Source: Ferroglobus sp.
Lineage (GTDB): Archaea; Halobacteriota; Archaeoglobi; Archaeoglobales; Archaeoglobaceae
Direction of reading: 5' to 3'
Length of the DNA stretch: 5,677 nucleotides
NCBI GenBank assembly: GCA_015523665.1
Contig: WAJX01000074.1
Location: forward strand, 1 to 5,677
Shown here: positions 1 through 4,925 of the stretch, piece by piece
How positions within the stretch are numbered: position 1 is the first letter of the stretch
Layout: every line of letters starts with the position of its first letter
Notes under the pieces: generated by a model
What the model saw: the letters and a program-made list of their open reading frames with translations, nothing else
What the model was told of the DNA's origin: nothing
Database searches by the model: none
Program-made: the position numbers and the translations under genes

Positions 1-24
1 GCTGTAGAGAGTTTAGGAGGCTAA
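1..24 (+). CDS. Possible C-terminal end of an upstream gene (partial)
   Basis: Reading from base 1 gives AVESLGG and then a TAA stop at 22-24. This could be the last seven codons of a gene lying mostly outside the window. Seven codons are too few to identify a family or to prove coding. If it is real, the gap to the phosphatase start at 58 is only 33 bases, and the two genes would probably be co-transcribed. The GGAGG at 16-20 lies inside this tail, which is common where archaeal genes are translationally coupled. Confidence 0.3.
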   Translation, partial: AVESLGG

Positions 25-30
25 AATAAC

Positions 31-48
31 ATGATACATTCATTATAA
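31..48 (+). other. Five-codon mini-ORF behind a Shine-Dalgarno sequence
   Basis: ATG at 31 begins MIHSL and stops at TAA 46-48. It is preceded by GGAGG at 16-20 with a 10-base spacer, which is the only good ribosome binding site near the phosphatase gene. The mini-ORF is in the same frame as the phosphatase ATG at 58, separated by one stop and three codons. It may be a leader ORF, a relic of an older start, or chance. Nothing else supports translation. Confidence 0.2.
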
Positions 49-57
49 AATATCAAT

Positions 58-756
58 ATGTTTTACAAAATTTTACTTTTAGATATAGATGGAGTATTAT
101 CCAAACATGGTGAACCTATAAAAATTGAAGTCGTTAATAAACTTAAAGAATTATCAAAAAAACTTGAGATTATACCGATATCTGGTAAAAACGTATCTTA
201 TTTAGAGGGATTGTTTAGAGGTATTGGTATAATCCCCAGATGCATAGTTGGGGAAAATGGTGGATGTATCTATTTCCCAAAAGAGCTAAAAGAGTATACA
301 TATTTCCATGAGATGCCAAAATTAGCTGATATAATCGAAAGAGTTAAACAAGATATAGCTAAAAAAGTTTCAGAGACTAAGCTAAAAGTTTGGTTTAGGG
401 AAAATAAAGTAGCAATAACATGTTTAACCGATAACATAAACGCTTTAGAGAAATTGCTTATGAAAGACTTAGATTTAACATATTTTAAGATGCTTAGGTA
501 CCCATTTGCGATACAGATTGTTCCAAAAGAACTTGACAAAGGTTGGGCTACTTCTAAATTATCAGATATATTAGATGTCCCATTACAATCTTTTATAGCA
601 ATCGGAGATGATGAACGAGATGTGCCAATGTTCAGAAAAGTTGGTCTCTCGATATCTATAGGAGACAATAAAGAGGCAAAGGAAAACTCATCTCTTAATT
701 TTACCAATGTCGTTGGAGCGTTAAACTACATAAGGGATACCATTTTTAAATATTAA
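58..756 (+). CDS. HAD-superfamily (Cof/IIB-type) phosphatase, probably archaeal phosphoglycolate phosphatase
   Basis: This 232-residue cytoplasmic HAD phosphatase carries all four catalytic motifs. Motif I is DIDGV, with nucleophile D9 and acid/base D11. Motif II is S42 in PISGKN. Motif III is K161 in ELDKG. Motif IV is GDDERD, with D184, D185 and D188 for Mg2+ binding. The GENGG stretch at 65-69 and the cap domain at about 82-155, between motifs II and III, are typical of the C2B (IIB) group. That group includes archaeal phosphoglycolate phosphatase, sucrose-phosphate phosphatase and mannosyl-3-phosphoglycerate phosphatase. The length fits the archaeal phosphoglycolate phosphatases of roughly 220-235 residues, so removal of 2-phosphoglycolate is the best guess, but another sugar phosphate is possible. 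The ATG at 58 is forced, because motif I begins at residue 9 and an in-frame stop lies at 46-48. No Shine-Dalgarno directly precedes it. It converges with the radical SAM gene and is probably unrelated to the cluster beyond. Confidence 0.85.
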   Translation: MFYKILLLDIDGVLSKHGEPIKIEVVNKLKELSKKLEIIPISGKNVSYLEGLFRGIGIIPRCIVGENGGCIYFPKELKEYTYFHEMPKLADIIERVKQDIAKKVSETKLKVWFRENKVAITCLTDNINALEKLLMKDLDLTYFKMLRYPFAIQIVPKELDKGWATSKLSDILDVPLQSFIAIGDDERDVPMFRKVGLSISIGDNKEAKENSSLNFTNVVGALNYIRDTIFKY

Positions 757-775
757 ATAATAAATAATTATTATT
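756..775. terminator. All-A/T dyad in the convergent gap, weak terminator candidate
   Basis: The gap between the two convergent genes (757-802) contains only one non-A/T base. AATAATAA at 756-763 can pair with TTATTATT at 768-775 around a four-base loop. An A/T-only stem is weak. However, archaeal termination relies mainly on T-rich tracts, and the gap gives such tracts on both strands, so it plausibly ends transcription of both genes. The symmetry could simply reflect the low-complexity sequence. Confidence 0.3.
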
Positions 776-802
776 AATAATAAATTAAATATAAAATAAC
801 AA

Positions 803-2272
803 TTAATAAGCTTGCATAACTAGTTCAATTTTTTCGAGTTTAAGCTCTTCCCAATACTTCTTGTTTATAATACAACCTGGATCAGGAGCTTGTAAATCCC
901 CATAATAGCCAAAAGCTCTTGCTCTACAACCACCACAAATATTTACATATTTACAAGTTCCACATCCTTCAAAACTCTTTCTATCCCTTATTTTTCTAAA
1001 AACTTCAGAGTTGTGCCATATATCCAAGAAGTCGTCAGATTTTATATTCCCAACCACTATTGGGATGAAAACACAGGGAATTATATCTCCATTGGGTTGT
1101 AATCCGCAATATAGCCTTCCAGTCCCACATCCTCCTACAAATTCTGCTAGAAATCCAACATCCTTATTTTCTTTACTAAAAGTATCAAAATGAGTGAGGC
1201 TAAATGTTGAATATTGGCTACACACTCTACTGTACTGTGGAGCAGTTGATAGAAGAGACAAATCTCTCTTATAGATCTCAGAGGCCATTCTTGTAAGTAA
1301 ATACTCTCTCTCCTCAGGAGACAAATCTAATTCCACTATATCTTTCCCTCTCCCTGTTGGGATGAAGTTATAATGCATAAATATATCCACACCTAATCTT
1401 TCAGCTAAGTCTATGATTTTAAAAGCCTCATCTATATTATGCTTTGTTATAGTAGTAGCAACTCCAACAGTTATCCCAGACTCAATCGCATTCATTATTC
1501 CTTGAATAGTTCTTTCAAAACTTTCTCCACCTCTAAACGAATTGTGAACTTCCGGAGTTGCACCATCTAGAGATATCTGAATAAACAAACAGTTTAATTC
1601 AACTAGCTTTCTCACATTTTCTTTAGTTAATAAAGTGCCGTTGGTAGCGAGTGAGAATGCCAGTTCGTTGTCTTTTATCCTACTAGCAACTTCAAAGAAA
1701 TCCTTTCTGACTAATGGCTCTCCTCCTGACATCGCGATATAAGCCACACCTGCCTCAGCCATCTTGTCAACGGCTTTTAAAGCTTCTTGAGTAGTTAGTT
1801 CATCAAAAGCCGGTTTAGAGGCATCTTGGTAGCAGTGTTTACATCTCAAATTACAGGCATTTGTAAAATTCCAAACAACTAAGAACGGTGCATAAGCGGT
1901 AAAGGGTTTTTGGGGCCCATATTTTGCTATTCCCTCCAAAACAGATGACAAACCTTTTCTCCACATAGAATCCTTAAGATTTTGCATTATCTTATCTCTC
2001 TCTATTTTAAGCTTAGATAATATGTTATCCAGAATAATTTTAACAAAATTATAAGCTATTTTACATCTCCAGCAAAGATTTACATCTTCACCAACATATT
2101 TTTTTAATGCCAATTCTATTCTTCTCCCACATTTACATCTTGCGGTACAAAACTTAAGTATGGTTTTTGAAACTGAATTACCCAGCCATTTTTCAATCAA
2201 TTGCATCATATTTTCCGCTTTATCTCTTGATGATGGTTGATAACCTGAACCAAAGTCTACGTATTCTCTCAT
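803..2272 (-). CDS. Radical SAM/SPASM-domain maturase with an N-terminal cysteine-rich module
   Basis: This is a 489-residue iron-sulfur enzyme. The radical SAM core begins near residue 130. C140, C144 and C147 form the CX3CX2C site for the SAM-binding 4Fe-4S cluster, followed by SGGEP at 182-186. The C-terminal SPASM domain has C382, C389, C400, then C437, C440, C446 and C449, then C467, enough for two auxiliary clusters. The CGGCRARAFGYYGD stretch followed by DPGC matches the style of AhbC/AhbD, NirJ, MftC and tungsten-enzyme-associated maturases. Residues 1-125 are an extension with C42, C46, C48, C67 and C70, possibly a zinc or Fe-S site; I recognise no RiPP recognition element there. The ATG at 2270-2272 is supported by GGAGGTG 5 bases upstream. 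It is divergent from the small ORF and the SagB-like gene, which suggests peptide or cofactor maturation. Its substrate cannot be read from sequence; tetrapyrrole or metal-cofactor chemistry is an alternative. Confidence 0.9.
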   Translation of the reverse strand: MREYVDFGSGYQPSSRDKAENMMQLIEKWLGNSVSKTILKFCTARCKCGRRIELALKKYVGEDVNLCWRCKIAYNFVKIILDNILSKLKIERDKIMQNLKDSMWRKGLSSVLEGIAKYGPQKPFTAYAPFLVVWNFTNACNLRCKHCYQDASKPAFDELTTQEALKAVDKMAEAGVAYIAMSGGEPLVRKDFFEVASRIKDNELAFSLATNGTLLTKENVRKLVELNCLFIQISLDGATPEVHNSFRGGESFERTIQGIMNAIESGITVGVATTITKHNIDEAFKIIDLAERLGVDIFMHYNFIPTGRGKDIVELDLSPEEREYLLTRMASEIYKRDLSLLSTAPQYSRVCSQYSTFSLTHFDTFSKENKDVGFLAEFVGGCGTGRLYCGLQPNGDIIPCVFIPIVVGNIKSDDFLDIWHNSEVFRKIRDRKSFEGCGTCKYVNICGGCRARAFGYYGDLQAPDPGCIINKKYWEELKLEKIELVMQAY

Positions 2273-2277
2273 AATTA

Positions 2278-2284
2278 CACCTCC
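2278..2284 (-). promoter_or_regulatory. Ribosome binding site of the radical SAM gene
   Basis: GGAGGTG on the minus strand ends 5 bases before the ATG at 2272. It is a full-length match to the usual archaeal anti-Shine-Dalgarno sequence and fixes the start codon. Confidence 0.85.
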
Positions 2285-2317
2285 AAATTTAACTTACAAC
2301 AAATATGATAATTTTAC

Positions 2318-2327
2318 ATATTTAATA
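2318..2327 (-). promoter_or_regulatory. TATA-like box for the radical SAM gene
   Basis: TATTAAATAT on the minus strand resembles the archaeal box A. Transcription starting the usual 25 or so bases downstream would begin near 2295, leaving a leader of about 23 bases that contains the GGAGGTG site. That fits well. Read on the + strand the same bases (ATATTTAATA) are also TATA-like and could serve the divergent cluster, giving a leader from about 2349. Confidence 0.45.
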
Positions 2328-2340
2328 ATGTATTCTCATT

Positions 2341-2350
2341 CATAAAATTA
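2341..2350 (+). promoter_or_regulatory. Alternative TATA-like box for the small ORF and SagB-like gene
   Basis: CATAAAATTA is a weak box A candidate centred about 28 bases before the ATG at 2373. If used, transcription would start at or just before that ATG, giving an almost leaderless mRNA. This would explain why the small ORF has no Shine-Dalgarno sequence. The competing candidate is the box at 2318-2327. Confidence 0.25.
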
Positions 2351-2351
2351 T

Positions 2352-2372
2352 CGGTCTTAAAATTCTTAACCG
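2352..2372 (+). repeat. Imperfect inverted repeat abutting the small ORF start codon
   Basis: CGGTCTTAA at 2352-2360 pairs with TTAACCG at 2366-2372, with two unpaired bases in the left arm and a five-base spacer. The right arm ends immediately before the ATG at 2373. It includes the only G/C-rich bases in an otherwise A/T-rich control region. It could be an operator just downstream of the box, or an mRNA hairpin hiding the start. The stem is short and chance is possible. Confidence 0.3.
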
Positions 2373-2480
2373 ATGAAGTACAAACTAATTACAGCCCCAG
2401 TATGCACAACAATGCTTGAAGGCGAAAATCTGAAAACATTAAATATAGTTGAAGTTGTGGAAAAGGGCATGGAGGTGTAA
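2373..2480 (+). CDS. 35-residue small ORF, candidate precursor peptide or leader ORF
   Basis: The ATG at 2373 opens a 35-codon ORF ending at TAA 2478-2480. The product begins MKYKLITAPVCTTMLEG and ends EKGMEV. It has one cysteine (C11, in PVCTTM), one tyrosine (Y3), a polar middle (E16-N19) and a Val/Glu-rich end. There is no signal peptide or membrane segment, and I recognise no family. The ORF accounts for the whole gap from the divergent promoter to the SagB-like gene. Its codons look like those of its neighbours, and its last codons contain the GGAGGTG of the next gene, so the two are probably translationally coupled. The TAA at 2367-2369 prevents an earlier start, and no Shine-Dalgarno precedes the ATG. 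Its position between a SPASM radical SAM gene and a SagB-like gene is the classic place for a modified-peptide precursor. It could instead be a regulatory leader ORF or a detached N-terminus of the next gene, since both share one frame. Confidence 0.55.
   Translation: MKYKLITAPVCTTMLEGENLKTLNIVEVVEKGMEV
2471..2477 (+). promoter_or_regulatory. Ribosome binding site of the SagB-like gene, within the small ORF
   Basis: GGAGGTG lies in the final codons of the small ORF and ends 6 bases before TTG 2484. The full consensus at ideal spacing decides in favour of the unusual TTG start. It also implies that ribosomes finishing the small ORF could re-initiate on the next gene. Confidence 0.85.
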
Positions 2481-2483
2481 AGT

Positions 2484-3746
2484 TTGAAGGAAGGTTTGGA
2501 ATTAGCACTTAACTATCCAGTCTTTGATGCAATCCTTAAGAGAAGGAGTAGAAGATTTGGTGTTGGAATGGCAATAGAAGATAGTGTTATGCAATTTAAA
2601 TCAAAAATCAAACCAATACCCCTCACTGAGGAAGAGGAGGCTTTAATAACATGGGCTGGAGTTGGATTAACAGGAGTGAATTTAGGTGATATCCCTCCAG
2701 AAAAGGGACTATCAACAATAATACAGTGGACTGGTAGAACTTTCCCGTCAGCTTGTAATGCTCATGCTACAGAGTTATTCTATACAAATGATGATGGATT
2801 ATATATAATGAAGCTTAGGGATGCTAAGATAGATAAAGTGAGTATTTTTGAAGGCTTAAGCAAGAATGAAGTTGTAGCTACAATAATAGATCTATTCAAA
2901 AAATATAGAGTAAAGCTTAAAGATGGTAGAGCAGAACTTCCAGATTCCCCACCAGGATTGTTTGAATTTAACGCTTGGAATGCTAACAAGCCAGGAACTA
3001 CACTGTTCTTCCCAATCACAGATTTAACGATATGGTATATAGATCTATTAATGCTCTACTGCTCCCGGAGTTATGCAATAACAATAGTTGATGAAATGCA
3101 TGGAGTAACAGCGGGTGTAGATGAATACGTAAAAAAAGGACGCTTAAATCCAAACTTAAAGATGTCGTTATATGAGTTTGAAAAGAGAGTTGTAACTGGT
3201 ATGGTTGCTGAACAAGCCATTATCTGCCACAACATAAATCTCGCATCACAAGCTATAGGATTAGGTGGTTGGACATTCACAGGTTTCCTACCATTCTACG
3301 CTTTAGGCGGAACACCAGAATACCCCGGACTTGGTTTTAGATTTGTAAAACCAAAAGATGGTACACCAATACCGGTTGGTCGAGATGGAGTTTTTGAAGC
3401 TTACTGTCCACCATACTATAAAGATATGGATGAAGCGGTAGAAGCTTGGATAAAAGATAAAGAGAGATACTGGAGTGAAGCAGAATTTCCATATAAAGAT
3501 AAAAAGATGGTTGAAAATGTGAGATTTTACTCAGATACAACAGTTCAGATTGTCAAAGATATATGCAATTACATCTATGACACTTATGGAAGATTCCCAG
3601 CATTTATAGAGCCAATGTTCTCAAGACTGCAAGCACAAGCCCATCATTTAGATCCAGAGTTTTACGATACTCATTTTAAGAATGGAACCTACTCTGATAT
3701 ACATAAAAGACATTTTGAAATTTGGCATCCAGATTTAGAAATTTAA
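2484..3746 (+). CDS. SagB-like nitroreductase-fold flavoprotein with a long C-terminal extension
   Basis: This 420-residue protein has features of the nitroreductase/SagB-type dehydrogenase family, which are FMN enzymes. AILKRRSRRF at 16-25 is the usual N-terminal phosphate-binding helix. PLTEEEEALITWAGVGLTG at 46-64 matches the second conserved helix. RTFPSACNAHATELFY at 85-100 followed by DGLYIMKL at 104-111 parallels the SagB pattern of PSAG, an ELY-type strand, then a GLY strand. VAEQAIICHNINLASQAIGLGGW at 241-263 is the conserved FMN-side helix. SagB-type enzymes oxidise azolines in peptides, and other relatives reduce varied substrates. I cannot assign the Lys-Tyr pair of azoline oxidases here. 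Residues from about 290 to 420 are an extension ending in YGRFPA (368-373), QAHHLDPEFYD (385-395) and further histidines. The start is TTG with a perfect ribosome binding site. It lies directly after the small ORF in the same frame. Catalytic substrate unknown; the fold call is fairly secure. Confidence 0.7.
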   Translation: MKEGLELALNYPVFDAILKRRSRRFGVGMAIEDSVMQFKSKIKPIPLTEEEEALITWAGVGLTGVNLGDIPPEKGLSTIIQWTGRTFPSACNAHATELFYTNDDGLYIMKLRDAKIDKVSIFEGLSKNEVVATIIDLFKKYRVKLKDGRAELPDSPPGLFEFNAWNANKPGTTLFFPITDLTIWYIDLLMLYCSRSYAITIVDEMHGVTAGVDEYVKKGRLNPNLKMSLYEFEKRVVTGMVAEQAIICHNINLASQAIGLGGWTFTGFLPFYALGGTPEYPGLGFRFVKPKDGTPIPVGRDGVFEAYCPPYYKDMDEAVEAWIKDKERYWSEAEFPYKDKKMVENVRFYSDTTVQIVKDICNYIYDTYGRFPAFIEPMFSRLQAQAHHLDPEFYDTHFKNGTYSDIHKRHFEIWHPDLEI

Positions 3747-3759
3747 TTTTTATATTTTA
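3747..3759 (+). promoter_or_regulatory. T-rich/TATA-like stretch between the SagB-like and MFS genes
   Basis: TTTTTATATTTTA follows the SagB-like stop directly. It could act as an archaeal T-tract terminator for that gene, or as a box A placing a transcript start at about the MFS ATG (3778). No strong ribosome binding site precedes the MFS gene (only GCGG at 3770-3773), so a near-leaderless transcript is possible. With only 31 bases between the genes, simple co-transcription is equally likely. Confidence 0.25.
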
Positions 3760-3777
3760 ATTTATACTAGCGGAAAA

Positions 3778-4914
3778 ATGAGATATAAACTGGTATTCGC
3801 TTCTTCAATAGCCCATATGCACAATCACATGGCTATAAACTTCATAATAGCTATCTTACCTGCGTTTCAAGTAGCTTTACTCCTAAACTACACAAAAACA
3901 GAGTTGATAGCCGCAATCTTTTTTATATCCTACTCTATCTCAACAATCATTTCAGGCTTTCTAAGCTTGAGACATTCAAAAAAGTGGATTGTAGTCGGTG
4001 GACAACTTTTATCATTTGTATCTCTCCTAATTTTAACTAATTATGCCAACTACATTCTCCTCTTAATACTCCAATTTCTATACGGTATTGGATGTGGAAC
4101 TTATCATTCACCGGGTACAACAATATTGGTTGACTTTTCTCCTAAAGAAAGAGTGAATACTTATCTAGGAATTCACGGATTTGCAAGTAGTTTAGGAATG
4201 ATAATCTCTCCTTTAATCGTATCCTTTTTCCTCATATCATATGGTTTAAAAAATCTGATTCTTTTCTTTGCCCTCTTAACTTTAATTATAGCAATAACAT
4301 ATACAGCATTGATAAAATCTGATGATGCTTTAAAAATTCCGTTAAAAAATTTTTTAAATTACTTCAAAAAGCATGCAAGCAAAAAATTGGTCTTTTCATA
4401 CCTCCTTAGAGATGCTAGTTTTTGGGGTATAATGTCCTTCATCCCATTATACGCATTTAATGTTATCAAGCTTTCAAAAGCATCTTCAGCAGCAATCGTA
4501 GCAATATTCCCATTTATGGGCTTATTTGCCAATATAATTGGAGGTTATCTTGGAGATAAATATGGGGCTGAAAAAGTGTCTGTTATAAGCATTGCTTTAG
4601 CATCTCTCACTTTCCTCCCTATTATATTCTTTCCATCTAAGAACATATTTTATCTTACAGTCATAATGTTAGGCATATTCTTATACACAACCATCCCGCT
4701 TTACGATTCGATAGTAGCGATCTACACACCATTACATTTCAGATCCCCAACTTATGGAATCTTCCAAGGAATTGGTTTCTTTTTCGGAGGCATATTCTCT
4801 TTGGGAGCTGGAATTATATCAGATTACATAGATGTAAAATTCTTCTTTATATTTCTAATGATTGCTCTCTTTCTGAGTGCTCTTTTGATGAAGTATGTAG
4901 GTGTGGATAATTAA
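3778..4914 (+). CDS. MFS transporter, Fsr (fosmidomycin resistance)-like
   Basis: This is a 378-residue integral membrane protein. It has about 12 hydrophobic segments, at roughly 19-37, 43-64, 70-87, 91-112, 130-153 and 157-180, then six more from about 208 to 375. A charged cytoplasmic loop lies at 180-205. GGYLGDKYGAEKV at 255-267, between segments 8 and 9, is the second-half version of MFS motif A. The GIGCGTYHSPGTTILVDFSP stretch at 103-122, then GFASSLGMIISP at 134-145, resembles fosmidomycin-resistance-type exporters, where the motif reads G-x-G-x-x-x-F/Y-H-P. The N-terminus has an unusual HMHNHM at 13-18. The gene follows the SagB-like gene by 31 bases on the same strand. Export of the product of the neighbouring pathway is a reasonable inference; uptake or unrelated drug efflux cannot be excluded. 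Its 3' end converges with the next gene, 11 bases apart. Confidence 0.85.
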   Translation: MRYKLVFASSIAHMHNHMAINFIIAILPAFQVALLLNYTKTELIAAIFFISYSISTIISGFLSLRHSKKWIVVGGQLLSFVSLLILTNYANYILLLILQFLYGIGCGTYHSPGTTILVDFSPKERVNTYLGIHGFASSLGMIISPLIVSFFLISYGLKNLILFFALLTLIIAITYTALIKSDDALKIPLKNFLNYFKKHASKKLVFSYLLRDASFWGIMSFIPLYAFNVIKLSKASSAAIVAIFPFMGLFANIIGGYLGDKYGAEKVSVISIALASLTFLPIIFFPSKNIFYLTVIMLGIFLYTTIPLYDSIVAIYTPLHFRSPTYGIFQGIGFFFGGIFSLGAGIISDYIDVKFFFIFLMIALFLSALLMKYVGVDN

Positions 4915-4925
4915 CACTCCATTCC

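Noticed and set aside
44..52. TATAAAATA as promoter for the phosphatase
   Set aside because: A start 25 bases downstream would fall at about 72-75, inside the coding region and past the first codons, with no alternative start before the catalytic DIDGV motif.
270..707. 145-residue minus-strand ORF opposite the phosphatase gene
   Set aside because: It is an antisense shadow. The + strand frame holds all four HAD motifs, while the minus product is low-complexity Ser/Leu-rich and has no ribosome binding site or recognisable domain.
757..802. Repeated AATAAT units as a CRISPR or tandem repeat array
   Set aside because: Only a short run of A/T low-complexity sequence with no regular unit or spacers. 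No CRISPR repeats, tRNA, rRNA or insertion-sequence ends were seen anywhere in the window.
1011..1193. 60-residue + strand ORF opposite the SPASM domain
   Set aside because: It lies entirely opposite conserved SPASM codons, shows no family features and has no suitable Shine-Dalgarno.
803..2272. Radical SAM protein as a haem synthase (AhbD) or haem d1 enzyme (NirJ)
   Set aside because: The SPASM C-terminus resembles these, but the 125-residue cysteine-bearing N-terminal extension and the absence of any tetrapyrrole gene nearby make a specific assignment unsafe. Kept as an alternative only.
2780..3540. Three minus-strand ORFs (2780-3019, 3071-3280, 3337-3540) opposite the SagB-like gene
   Set aside because: All are short, mutually unlinked frames opposite conserved nitroreductase-fold and extension codons, with no recognisable products.
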